From positions 45,972-109,971 of the forward strand of contig NZ_SMFK01000014.1 of assembly GCF_004349355.1 (NCBI RefSeq): a stretch of DNA of 64,000 nt, written 5' to 3'. The translations under genes and the position numbers were made by a program. The notes under the pieces are model-generated. The model made no database searches. It was not told the origin of the DNA and worked only from the letters and a program-made list of their open reading frames with translations. Origin of the DNA: Flavobacterium cellulosilyticum (GTDB lineage: Bacteria > Bacteroidota > Bacteroidia > Flavobacteriales > Flavobacteriaceae). Below are positions 9,696 to 19,291 of this stretch, piece after piece (positions within the stretch are counted from its first letter, which is position 1; every line of letters begins with the position of its first letter).

Positions 9696-12311
9696 ATGAG
9701 AGAAATATTCTTTTTTCAAAAACTAAAAAAACAACTCCTTCGCGTAATGCTTTGTGGTCTTTGCACAATAACCGCTTACGGGAATCACCCTGATTCCGCT
9801 TTTATTTTTTCATATACCTCAGGAAAAAGTTCTGATGGCCTTCATTTTGCGTGGAGTATCGATCAGACCAATTGGCATCCTATTGGGCCAGATTTCAGCT
9901 ATATACAATCCGATTACGGAAGATGGGGTTCTGAAAAAAGAATGGTTACTCCTGTTTTATTTCCTGGTGCTGATGGTCAATGGCATTGCCTTTGGAGTCT
10001 AAATGAAACTGATGGAACTTTTGCTCACGCAGCTTCCAAAGACCTCATTTATTGGGGGCGCCAATCCTATCCTGTTGTAATGACAAATAAAAACTGTCTG
10101 TCTCCCAAAGTAGCATTCAATAAAGAAAAAAAAGAATACATTATATCATGGTTAAGCAAAAACTCAACTGAAACAATCGCTTGCTACACCACAACCAAAG
10201 ATTTCAAAAGTTATTCGGAAACCAAAAATATTCCATTATCAGAATATAAAAACACGCGCAGTACCATTGTCATTAATGGAAAAACACAAATAGGTTCTAT
10301 AAATAAAGTAGGCTGGAAAGTTATTGATGGTTTGATTAAAACACAACAATTAACCACCTACAAAAAACAATTATGGTCCGAAACTACTGAAACAGAAAAG
10401 GATCGTTTTGCCAACTTAAAACCAGTAAATGCAAAATTCAGTTTAGATGTGAGCAAAAGCAAAAAAATCAGCACTACTTTGGTTGGTATCTTTTTCGAAG
10501 ATCTAAATTATGCTGCTGATGGTGGTTTGTATGCTGAACTCGTTCAAAACCGTGATTTCGAATATAAAATAAGTGATACCAAAGGTAGAGATGCTTCTTG
10601 GACAAGCACAAAAGCGTGGACTCTAAAGGGCGAAAATGCCACTTTAACCATTGATTCGATTGCTCCCATTCATCCAAACAATCCTCATTACGCAAAGCTT
10701 TCGATTGCCAAAGTTGGAGCAGCTTTAGTAAATGAAGGTTTTGATGGCATTGTAATGAAAGCTGGTGAAAAGTACGATTTTTCCCTATTTGCTAGAATTC
10801 CAGAAGGTAAAGCAGGCAAATTATTGGTTCGGCTAGTGGATAAGAATGGAACAATCTATGGGGAAACAACCACTCCAAACATGACTACCAATTGGAGAAA
10901 TTACAAGTCGGTTATTACTGCCAAAAAGTCCGTTGTTGATGCTCATCTGGAAATTATCCCACAAACGACAGCAACAATTCATTTGGATTTGATTTCACTT
11001 TTTCCTCAAAAAACATTTAAAGAACATAAAAACGGATTGCGTGCTGATTTAGCCCAAACGCTTGCGGACCTGCAACCTAAATTCATGCGTTTTCCTGGTG
11101 GCTGTGTGGCTCACGGTGATGGTATTGCGAATATTTATAACTGGAAAAATACCATTGGACCACTAGAAGCACGTACTCCGATGCGCAATATTTGGGGCTA
11201 TCATCAAACCGTTGGTTTAGGCTATTTTGAATATTTTCAATTTAGTGAGGATATGGGTGCTGAACCACTGCCCGTTATTGCAGCAGGAGTTCCTTGTCAG
11301 AATTCTTCAGTAGGTGGTCCAGGACAACAAGGTGGAATTCCGATGTGTGATATGGATAACTATGTACAAGACATACTTGATTTGGTCGAATATGCGAATG
11401 GTGCTGTAACGACAAAATGGGGTAAAAAACGAGCAGAAGCTGGACATCCAAAACCATTTAACCTAAAATATGTAGGTATTGGAAACGAAGATTTGATAAC
11501 CGATATTTTTGAAGAGCGTTTCACGATGATTTTCAAAGCGATGAAAGAAAAACATCCTGAAATAACAGTTATAGGAACTGTCGGTCCAAATTTCGAAGGA
11601 ACTGATTACCAAGAAGGCTGGGATATCGCTTCAAAACTGGGTGTGCCCATGGTCGACGAACATTATTATCAATCACCAGCTTGGTTTATTTACAATCAAG
11701 AATATTACGATCAATATGATCGCTCAAAATCAAAAGTGTATCTTGGTGAATATGCTGCGCACCTGCCGGGCAGACCTAATAACATAGAAACAGCTTTGGC
11801 GGAAGCCTTATATTTAACTTCGGTTGAACGCAATGGAGATGTGGTAAGCATGGCTTCGTATGCGCCCTTACTGGCGAAAGACAAACATACACAATGGAAT
11901 CCTGATCTTATTTATTTCAATAACACCGAAGTGAGGCCAACTGTTGGCTACGAAGTACAAAAGTTATATGGTGAAAATGCAGGGGACCAATATATTCCAA
12001 CTGAAATCAGTCTTTCTAACAATCAGGAAAATGTAAAAAATCGTATTGCCATCTCTGTCGTTCGCGATACCAAAAGCAATGACCTCATTGTAAAAATGGT
12101 TAATATGTTGCCTGTAACTGTGAATGCATCGGTTGCATTGAAAGATGGAAATTTTGGAAATTCAGAAACCATAAAAACAGTATTAAAAGGAACGCCAAAC
12201 GACAAAAATGCAAAACCGGTGGTTTCTAAAGGTATTGCAACGGAACTGAATTCGGTTTCATTGCCCGCTTATTCCTTCACCGTATATCGTATCAATCAAT
12301 CAATAGATTAA
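9696..12311 (+). CDS. GH51 alpha-L-arabinofuranosidase with N-terminal propeller-like extension
   Basis: Exported retaining alpha-L-arabinofuranosidase that removes terminal arabinofuranose. The GH51 part starts near residue 245 (SLDVSKSKKISTTLVGIFFE), followed by an inserted beta-sandwich at about 285-435, the TIM barrel and a C-terminal beta-domain. The acid/base is Glu598 in GIGNED and the nucleophile Glu685 in YLGEYAAH. The first 215 residues after the signal peptide look like part of a GH43-type beta-propeller (DGLHFAWS, SKDLIYW) that is too short to be a complete five-bladed fold. It lies 4 bases after the GH43 gene and 18 bases before the GH127/146 gene, in the same operon. Confidence 0.93.
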   Translation: MREIFFFQKLKKQLLRVMLCGLCTITAYGNHPDSAFIFSYTSGKSSDGLHFAWSIDQTNWHPIGPDFSYIQSDYGRWGSEKRMVTPVLFPGADGQWHCLWSLNETDGTFAHAASKDLIYWGRQSYPVVMTNKNCLSPKVAFNKEKKEYIISWLSKNSTETIACYTTTKDFKSYSETKNIPLSEYKNTRSTIVINGKTQIGSINKVGWKVIDGLIKTQQLTTYKKQLWSETTETEKDRFANLKPVNAKFSLDVSKSKKISTTLVGIFFEDLNYAADGGLYAELVQNRDFEYKISDTKGRDASWTSTKAWTLKGENATLTIDSIAPIHPNNPHYAKLSIAKVGAALVNEGFDGIVMKAGEKYDFSLFARIPEGKAGKLLVRLVDKNGTIYGETTTPNMTTNWRNYKSVITAKKSVVDAHLEIIPQTTATIHLDLISLFPQKTFKEHKNGLRADLAQTLADLQPKFMRFPGGCVAHGDGIANIYNWKNTIGPLEARTPMRNIWGYHQTVGLGYFEYFQFSEDMGAEPLPVIAAGVPCQNSSVGGPGQQGGIPMCDMDNYVQDILDLVEYANGAVTTKWGKKRAEAGHPKPFNLKYVGIGNEDLITDIFEERFTMIFKAMKEKHPEITVIGTVGPNFEGTDYQEGWDIASKLGVPMVDEHYYQSPAWFIYNQEYYDQYDRSKSKVYLGEYAAHLPGRPNNIETALAEALYLTSVERNGDVVSMASYAPLLAKDKHTQWNPDLIYFNNTEVRPTVGYEVQKLYGENAGDQYIPTEISLSNNQENVKNRIAISVVRDTKSNDLIVKMVNMLPVTVNASVALKDGNFGNSETIKTVLKGTPNDKNAKPVVSKGIATELNSVSLPAYSFTVYRINQSID

Positions 12312-12329
12312 TTTCTCAGCTAAAACAAA

Positions 12330-14702
12330 ATGACAAGCAATTGTATAACAAAAAAACTTTGGATTGGACTGCTATTCGTTTCAGTAGTGACTCTTTACGG
12401 GCAATCAGCTAAACTTCAAAGTTTCCCCTTATCATCAGTTCGTTTATTGGAAGGCCCATTTAAGGAGGCCCAACTTACGGACATGAAATATATTTTAGCA
12501 CTTGATGCGGATCGTCTTTTGTTTCCTTATTTGAGAGAGGCAGGAATAGAAACGAAAGGGGAAAGTTACGGCAATTGGGAAAATACAGGTCTTGATGGTC
12601 ATATTGGTGGACATTATATTTCGGCTTTATCTGAAATGTATGCCGCCACAGGCAATGAGCAAATAAAGGAAAGACTCGATTATATGCTCTATTGGTTCGA
12701 AAAATGCCAACAAAAAAACGGAAACGGATACATAGGTGGTGTTCCTGGTAGTAAAGCTTTATGGGAAGAAATTGAAAAAAGCAAAATTAATGCGGGTAGC
12801 TTTTCATTGAATGATAAATGGGTGCCTTGGTATAATATTCATAAAGTGTATGCTGGATTAGTAGATGCCTATACATTAACCGGAAATGAAAAAGCTAAAA
12901 AGATGCTGATTCAACTTTCGGACTGGTGTTTGAAACTTACCGCCAATTTATCCGACGAACAAATTCAAGACATGCTTCGCAGTGAGCATGGCGGAATGAA
13001 TGAAGTTTTTGCTGATGTTGCGGCCATTACAGGAGATAAAAAATACTTGACATTAGCCGAAAAATTTTCTCATAAAACAATTTTAAATCCGCTATTAGAA
13101 AATAAAGATGCGTTAAATGGATTGCATGCCAATACACAAATCCCAAAAGTAATTGGTTTCATGCGGGTAGCTGAAGTATCGGGAGATAAAGAGTGGGCCA
13201 ATGCCGCTAATTTTTTCTGGAATACAGTAGTGAACAATCGTACTATTTCTATTGGTGGAAACAGTGTAAGAGAACACTTTAACCCTGCTACTGATTTTTC
13301 TTCTATGTTGGAATCGAGAGAAGGTCCAGAAACCTGCAATAGTTACAATATGTTGAAATTAAGTAAACATTTGTTTCTTGCTAACCCTTCTTCTAAATAT
13401 ATGGATTATTATGAGCGTACAACATATAATCACATCTTGTCATCTCAACATCCAGATGGTGGTTTTGTCTATTTCACTCCAATCCGCCCTCGTCATTATA
13501 GGGTCTATTCAACACCACAAGAGTCCTTTTGGTGCTGCGTAGGTTCAGGACTAGAAAATCACGGAAAATATGGTGAACTAATTTACGCACACGACAACCA
13601 AAATCTGTATGTGAACCTATTTATTCCCTCAACTTTAAAATGGGAAGAAAAAGGAATCAGCTTAACGCAAACTACTAAATTCCCATTTGAAGAAAAAACT
13701 TCAATCGAATTGAAACTAAAAAAAGCACAAAAATTTGCCATAAAGTTCCGTTATCCATCATGGATAGCAGACGGTAAAATGAAAATAAGTGTCAACAATA
13801 AAGAAATGAAGATTGAAAAAGATGCGAATTCCTATGTTTCTGTAAAACGCAAATGGAAGACGGGAGATGTCATTTCGATTGTGTTGCCAATGCAAAACAA
13901 AACCGAACAACTTCCTGACCATTCCAACTGGGTTTCCTTTGTTCGTGGACCAATCGTACTTGCCGCTGTTACAGATACGACTGATTTAGTTGGTCTTCAT
14001 GGCGATGGTAGTAGAATGGGGCATATTGCTAATGGACCTATTTACCCTATTGAAGAAGCACCATTGCTTATTTCAAACAATGCTGATTTAGCGAATTCCT
14101 TAATCGCAGAAAAAGGTAAATCCTTTGTTTTTACCGCTTCGGACATTATTTTTCAGGAGAAATATAAAGATTTAGAATTGGTTCCTTTTTTCCAAATTCA
14201 CGATGAGCGTTACATGATTTATTGGCCCTTTACGACCAAAGAAAAATTGCCGGAAATACAAAAAGCAATGAAGAGTAGAGAAGAGGCTCAAATGAAATTA
14301 GAAGCAGCAACGGTTGATGTTGTTACATCCGGAGAACAGCAACCAGAATCAGATCATAATTTCAAAGGAGAGCAAACGGATACAGGATTTTATAAAGAAC
14401 GTCATTATCGTTATGGAAAAGGTTTCTTTAGTTATGACATGAAAAACACTCTTTTAGAAGCCCAAAAATTACAATTCACTTATTTTGGCACCGACACAAA
14501 CAAGAGTTTCGATGTTTATGTTAATGATGTTTTGGTAGCTTCGATTATCCTAAACGGTACTGAAGGAAAGCAATTTGTTGATAGAATGATAGCACTTCCA
14601 GCCGCGATTATAAATAGTAAAAACAAAATTTTGCAAGTAAAATTTAAGGCGAAACCAAGTTCTGAAATTACTGCCATTTATGAAGTACGATTAATGAAAT
14701 AA
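12330..14702 (+). CDS. GH127/GH146 beta-L-arabinofuranosidase (DUF1680)
   Basis: Exported exo-acting beta-L-arabinofuranosidase. A Sec signal is followed by an (alpha/alpha)6 barrel with the family zinc/cysteine site. Glu334 and Cys336 sit in GPETC, and Cys402-Cys403 in FWCCVGSG. In the characterised enzymes of this clan one of the paired cysteines is the nucleophile. The 790 residues, with extra C-terminal beta-domains, suit GH146 better than the shorter GH127 enzymes, but I cannot separate the two families by eye. Beta-L-arabinofuranose occurs on extensins and as arabinan caps. A decayed copy of this gene's 3' end survives at 16485-16587, after the next gene. Confidence 0.92.
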   Translation: MTSNCITKKLWIGLLFVSVVTLYGQSAKLQSFPLSSVRLLEGPFKEAQLTDMKYILALDADRLLFPYLREAGIETKGESYGNWENTGLDGHIGGHYISALSEMYAATGNEQIKERLDYMLYWFEKCQQKNGNGYIGGVPGSKALWEEIEKSKINAGSFSLNDKWVPWYNIHKVYAGLVDAYTLTGNEKAKKMLIQLSDWCLKLTANLSDEQIQDMLRSEHGGMNEVFADVAAITGDKKYLTLAEKFSHKTILNPLLENKDALNGLHANTQIPKVIGFMRVAEVSGDKEWANAANFFWNTVVNNRTISIGGNSVREHFNPATDFSSMLESREGPETCNSYNMLKLSKHLFLANPSSKYMDYYERTTYNHILSSQHPDGGFVYFTPIRPRHYRVYSTPQESFWCCVGSGLENHGKYGELIYAHDNQNLYVNLFIPSTLKWEEKGISLTQTTKFPFEEKTSIELKLKKAQKFAIKFRYPSWIADGKMKISVNNKEMKIEKDANSYVSVKRKWKTGDVISIVLPMQNKTEQLPDHSNWVSFVRGPIVLAAVTDTTDLVGLHGDGSRMGHIANGPIYPIEEAPLLISNNADLANSLIAEKGKSFVFTASDIIFQEKYKDLELVPFFQIHDERYMIYWPFTTKEKLPEIQKAMKSREEAQMKLEAATVDVVTSGEQQPESDHNFKGEQTDTGFYKERHYRYGKGFFSYDMKNTLLEAQKLQFTYFGTDTNKSFDVYVNDVLVASIILNGTEGKQFVDRMIALPAAIINSKNKILQVKFKAKPSSEITAIYEVRLMK

Positions 14703-14764
14703 GACGATATTCTAACGGTTTTGAGGAAGCATTTATTTTAAAAATAATATTAAATATTTAAATT

Positions 14765-16462
14765 ATGATTAAACAATTTTTGTTTTGGTGTCTATGCACC
14801 AATTTTTTAATACTGTCAGTTAAAGCACAGGATACTTTAGTATCAAAAAAGTACGTCGATGTAAAAATAATGCTAGACAAACCAGTTGGTGAAATGTATC
14901 CAATGTGGGCATGGTTTGGTTATGATGAGCCAAATTATACCTATATGAAAGATGGTAAAAAGCTACTTTCAGAACTGGCAAATCTTTCACCTACTCCAGT
15001 ATATGTTCGGACACACAGTTTATTGGTAAGTGGAGATGGAGTTGCCGCATTAAAATGGGGTAGCACAAATGCATATACCGAAGATGAAAAAGGCAATGCT
15101 ATATATAATTGGAGCATTATAGACAGTATTTTTGATACCTATATCAAACGCGGTATAAAACCATTAGCTCAAATTGGATTTATGCCAAAGGCAATGAGTA
15201 CAAAACCAGAACCTTATAGACATTCTTGGAAACCGAGTGACCCCTATAGCGAAATTTTCACAGGTTGGGCCTATCCTCCAAAAGATTATAATAAATGGGC
15301 TGAATTAGTATATCAATGGGTAAAGCATAGTGTGGAAAGGTATGGAAAAAAAGAAGTGGAAAGTTGGTATTGGGAAGTATGGAACGAACCAAACTATTAC
15401 TGGAAAGGCACTATGGATGAATTCTTCAAACTATATGATTATTCAGCCGATGCTGTTAAACGAGCGCTTCCAACGGCTAAAATAGGAGGTCTCAATATTG
15501 CTGGTACAAGGAGTGAAAATTCTCAAAAATGGACGAATGCTTTTATACAACATTGCATCAGTGGTACTAATTATGCAACAGGCAAAAAAGGTGCGCCACT
15601 GGATGCTTTTCTTTTTCATGCTAAAGGAAACCCAACCTTAGTAGATGGTGTGGTTCGCATGGATATGTCACCTCAATTAAAGGATATTTCTACAGGTTTC
15701 AAAATTGCTTTATCTTATCCAGAAACAAAGAATTTACCCATTATCATTGGTGAAAGTGATCCTGAAGGATGTGCCGCTTGCGGAATGGCGACTAACCCAC
15801 AAAATGCCTACAGAAACGGAACCATGTATAGTAGTTATACCGCTGCATCGTTTGCCAGAAAATACCTTTTGGCCGATAAATATGGGATCAATTTTCTAGG
15901 GGCTGTTTCGTGGTCCTTTGAATTCGAAAACCAACCTTGGTTTTATGGATTTCGAGATTTAGCTACTAACGGTGTAGACAAACCGATACTCAATGTATTT
16001 CGTATGTTTGGCAAAATGAGTGGTAAACGTGTAACTGTCCAAAGCGATCGCATGACGCCATTACAATCTATTGTAGAAAATAGTGTCCGTGGTGAGCAAT
16101 CAGAAATAGGTGCACTTGCTAGTGTTGATAAAAAAACTGCTGGTATCATGTTATGGAACTACCATGACCTAGACCAATTGGGCATCGCAGAACCTGTTCG
16201 TGTTAGCATTAGTGGAATAAAAACCAAGAAAGTAACGCTAACTCATTACACAATAGATAGCCAACATAGTAATTCATATGAAGTTTGGAAAAAAATGGGC
16301 TCACCACAAAATCCAACTTCTGAACAAATTTCAATACTAGAAAAAGCGGGTCAATTGGAAACCGTTGGAAATCCTCAAAAACTAGACGTTACATTGGGTA
16401 ATTTAGTAGTTGATATTGTGTTGCCAAGACAAGCAGTATCCTTGTTGAAACTAGACTGGTAA
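14765..16462 (+). CDS. GH39-family glycosidase
   Basis: Exported retaining glycosidase of clan GH-A. A signal peptide ending in VKAQ precedes a TIM barrel with the acid/base Glu208 in EVWNEPNY and the nucleophile Glu330 in IIGESDPEG, the expected arrangement for GH39. A beta-sandwich domain follows at about residues 420-565. GH39 contains beta-xylosidases, iduronidases and, in gut Bacteroidota, enzymes acting on arabinose-containing side chains. The PUL context favours a plant pentose substrate, but this is inference. The CAACG motif just after the nucleophile (EGCAACG) is unusual. It lies 62 bases after the GH127/146 gene. Confidence 0.85.
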   Translation: MIKQFLFWCLCTNFLILSVKAQDTLVSKKYVDVKIMLDKPVGEMYPMWAWFGYDEPNYTYMKDGKKLLSELANLSPTPVYVRTHSLLVSGDGVAALKWGSTNAYTEDEKGNAIYNWSIIDSIFDTYIKRGIKPLAQIGFMPKAMSTKPEPYRHSWKPSDPYSEIFTGWAYPPKDYNKWAELVYQWVKHSVERYGKKEVESWYWEVWNEPNYYWKGTMDEFFKLYDYSADAVKRALPTAKIGGLNIAGTRSENSQKWTNAFIQHCISGTNYATGKKGAPLDAFLFHAKGNPTLVDGVVRMDMSPQLKDISTGFKIALSYPETKNLPIIIGESDPEGCAACGMATNPQNAYRNGTMYSSYTAASFARKYLLADKYGINFLGAVSWSFEFENQPWFYGFRDLATNGVDKPILNVFRMFGKMSGKRVTVQSDRMTPLQSIVENSVRGEQSEIGALASVDKKTAGIMLWNYHDLDQLGIAEPVRVSISGIKTKKVTLTHYTIDSQHSNSYEVWKKMGSPQNPTSEQISILEKAGQLETVGNPQKLDVTLGNLVVDIVLPRQAVSLLKLDW

Positions 16463-16484
16463 ATTATTAAAATTGAAATAGTTT

Positions 16485-16587
16485 AGTAAATTGTTTGAAC
16501 TTCCAGCTGCTATTATCACAAGTAAAATATTAAGCAAAACCAAATTCAGAAATCAAAGCCAATTTTTAAATACGTATAATGAAATAG
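16485..16587 (+). pseudogene. Remnant of the 3' end of a second GH127/GH146 gene
   Basis: About 100 bases match the last codons of the intact gene ending at 14702. The frame reads LPAAII-SK, then AKPNSEIKANF, a stop codon, then IRIMK and a stop. The intact gene reads LPAAIINSK, then AKPSSEITAIYEVRLMK and a stop. The fragment has lost a short stretch in the middle and gained a nonsense codon. Nothing upstream of it is left, because the GH39 gene ends 22 bases before. This is the tail of a deleted paralogue and makes no protein. Confidence 0.75.
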
Positions 16588-16737
16588 GATCATTACGTCA
16601 ATTCAGACGAAAAGAATTAGGGTACAGATTTTTAACATGAATAATTAAAAGTAATATAATTATAAAAATAATGGATAGATTTAATGTCTGACCAACTTAA
16701 TAAAATCAATAATAAACCCTTTAGAATATATAAAATA

Positions 16738-19170
16738 ATGAAAACTAAATTATTATATACCGTAACACTGTTGTTGCTTTTAAGTTTTAAATTGGAGGCA
16801 CAACCCCGTTTTGGGGATGCTGTTTTGTTTAACAATGATTGGAAATTTATTCTTTCGGATGTAAAAGAAGGAGCAAGTTTAGAACCAATAGACACTAAAT
16901 GGAGAGCTTTGAATTTGCCACACGACTGGAGTGTGGAAGGAACCTATAGCCCAGACAAAGCGAGTTGTCAGGGATATTTGCCCGGTGGAATAGGTTGGTA
17001 TCGTAAAACTTTTGAGGTATCAAAAAACCAAAAAGATAAAAAAGTGTACATCTATTTTGAAGGGGTTTATAATCATAGTGAAGTGTTTATAAATGGAAAA
17101 TCGGTGGGAAAACGTCCTAATGGTTATGTTTCGTTTAAGTATGATCTAACACCGTATATAAAGTTTGGCGAAAAAAATATTCTTTCAGTTAGAGTAGATC
17201 ATTCCGAGGATCATGATTCGCGTTGGTATTCTGGTTCCGGAATTTACCGAGACACCTATTTAGTGTATGCTTCGCCAGTTCACATTAATTTATGGGGAGT
17301 CTATTCTAAGGCGATTGATATATCTGAAAACAAGGCCAATATTGCTGTAGAAACAACTATTAAAAACACCTCTGAAAAAGCATCCAATATTGAAGTTTCC
17401 CAAGAAATTGTAGATCCAGCAACTGGAAAAGTGATTGCTTCTCAAAAAGTAAAAAATAAAGTTAAGGCGAATGCCAATTCCGTTTTTGATCAAACATTGA
17501 CTTTGAACAAACCAAAAAGATGGTCGTTCGAAACGCCATTTTTATATCAATTGAGAACGGTTATTAAAAGTGACGGAAAAATCATTGACAAAAGTGAGCA
17601 AATGATTGGTATCAGGGAATTAAAGTTTGATGCCAATAAAGGCTTTGCTATAAACGGAAAAGGAACGAAAATAAAAGGAGTTTGTATTCATCATGATGCA
17701 GGGACACTTGGTGCTGCAGTGCCAAAGGAAGTTTGGAAAAGACGTTTGGAAACGCTGAAAAGCATTGGTTGTAACGCCATTCGGTTAAGTCATAATCCAC
17801 ATGCCTCCGATATTTATGATTTATGTGATGAATTAGGGATGTTGGTTATGAATGAAGCTTTTGATGAATGGGAATTTCCAAAAAGAAAATGGATAACCGG
17901 CTGGAATGTAGGTGTTCCTGAATATCAAGGAGCAGCCTCTTACTTTAAAGAATGGGGAGACCGTGATTTAGAAGCCATGATGCTACGAGACAGAAGTCAT
18001 CCTTCAATTTTTATGTGGAGTATAGGAAACGAAGTAGATTATCCAAACGATCCGTATTCTCATCCCGTTTTGAATGGTGCAACTCTTGACCAACCGGTTT
18101 ATGGAGGTTATAAGCCTGATAGCCCTAATGCTGAACGATTGGGTGATATTGCAAAAAGATTTTCGGCCATAGTTCGAAAATTCGATACTTCAAGACCAGT
18201 TACTGCAGCATTGGCAGGGGTAATAATGTCAAATGAAACAACTTATCCATTTGCTTTAGATGTTACGGGTTACAATTACACAGAGAGTCGATATGACGTA
18301 GATCATAAAAAATATCCTGAGCGAGTTATTTACGGAAGTGAAACAGGGCATAGTATGAGGTCTTGGAAAGCGACAAGAGACAAAGACTATGTTTTTGGTC
18401 AGTTTTTATGGACGGGTATTGATTATTTAGGAGAGTCAAATGCTTGGCCTTCACGTGGGTTCAATTCGGGGCTTTTGGATTTTGGTGGATTTTTAAAACC
18501 GCGTGGTTATTTCCGTAAAGCATTATGGAGTACAGCACCTAGTATTTATATCGGAACCTATCCTTTGCCAGCGAAAAAAGATAATTTATCTATGGATGCC
18601 AATGCTATTTGGAATTACAAACAAGACGAAATGGTACGAGTCGTTTGCTATTCGAATGCACCAAATAACAAATTGTTACTGAATGGCAAGCAAATAGGCG
18701 AAATAAAAGGCTTAGATGACAGCACGGGAATTATTTATTGGGATCTTCCGTATCAAGCAGGAAAACTTGAAGTCGTAGGGCTTGATAAGGATAATAAAAC
18801 GATTTGTACGTATGCGATCCAATCATCAGAACGTCCAAGTAAAATGAATGTGACAGTTGATGAAAACACCATAAAAAGTGATTCAGGGATTGCTCATATA
18901 ACGGTTCAAGTTGTTGATAAAAATGGTGTTCCAGTGATGATGTCTGACAATGAAATAACCTGTACAGTTGATGGTCCTGGGAAATTATTAGGTTTAGAAA
19001 GTAGTAATAATACTGATATGACCAGTTATTCTGATAATGTGCAACGTGTTTATCATGGCAGAACGTTGGCCTATATTCAATCTTCGGGTGAAGTGGGGGA
19101 TATAAAAGTTACTTTTTCTTCTCCTTGGTTGCCAGATGCTGTAGTTACGATTCAATCGGTTAAGAATTAA
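16738..19170 (+). CDS. GH2-family glycosidase (beta-galactosidase-like)
   Basis: Exported retaining glycosidase. I place the start at the internal ATG at 16738, because a clean signal peptide (LLYTVTLLLLLSFKLEAQ) begins there; the frame is open 18 codons further up, to 16684. Sugar-binding jelly roll, Ig-like and TIM-barrel domains follow in GH2 order, with the acid/base Glu432 in WSIGNE and the nucleophile Glu535 in YGSETGHS. The long C-terminus (about 620-810) has the extra Ig-like domains (DUF4982 type) common in Bacteroidota GH2 enzymes. Beta-galactosidase is most likely in this PUL; glucuronidase or other exo activity cannot be excluded. Confidence 0.88.
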   Translation: MKTKLLYTVTLLLLLSFKLEAQPRFGDAVLFNNDWKFILSDVKEGASLEPIDTKWRALNLPHDWSVEGTYSPDKASCQGYLPGGIGWYRKTFEVSKNQKDKKVYIYFEGVYNHSEVFINGKSVGKRPNGYVSFKYDLTPYIKFGEKNILSVRVDHSEDHDSRWYSGSGIYRDTYLVYASPVHINLWGVYSKAIDISENKANIAVETTIKNTSEKASNIEVSQEIVDPATGKVIASQKVKNKVKANANSVFDQTLTLNKPKRWSFETPFLYQLRTVIKSDGKIIDKSEQMIGIRELKFDANKGFAINGKGTKIKGVCIHHDAGTLGAAVPKEVWKRRLETLKSIGCNAIRLSHNPHASDIYDLCDELGMLVMNEAFDEWEFPKRKWITGWNVGVPEYQGAASYFKEWGDRDLEAMMLRDRSHPSIFMWSIGNEVDYPNDPYSHPVLNGATLDQPVYGGYKPDSPNAERLGDIAKRFSAIVRKFDTSRPVTAALAGVIMSNETTYPFALDVTGYNYTESRYDVDHKKYPERVIYGSETGHSMRSWKATRDKDYVFGQFLWTGIDYLGESNAWPSRGFNSGLLDFGGFLKPRGYFRKALWSTAPSIYIGTYPLPAKKDNLSMDANAIWNYKQDEMVRVVCYSNAPNNKLLLNGKQIGEIKGLDDSTGIIYWDLPYQAGKLEVVGLDKDNKTICTYAIQSSERPSKMNVTVDENTIKSDSGIAHITVQVVDKNGVPVMMSDNEITCTVDGPGKLLGLESSNNTDMTSYSDNVQRVYHGRTLAYIQSSGEVGDIKVTFSSPWLPDAVVTIQSVKN

Positions 19171-19291
19171 AATAATGATTAACTTGCTTACTGATTTCTT
19201 CAATGGAGTTAGGCATCCAGTTAATTGAATAAAAATAAACTGAAAAACAACCCTACTTACTACTTGGGATTAAGAGTTAAACGATAAAAAA

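Noticed and set aside
16684..16737. Upstream start for the first GH2 enzyme
   Set aside because: The 18 extra residues are hydrophilic and would bury the signal peptide; the ATG at 16738 gives a normal Sec signal.
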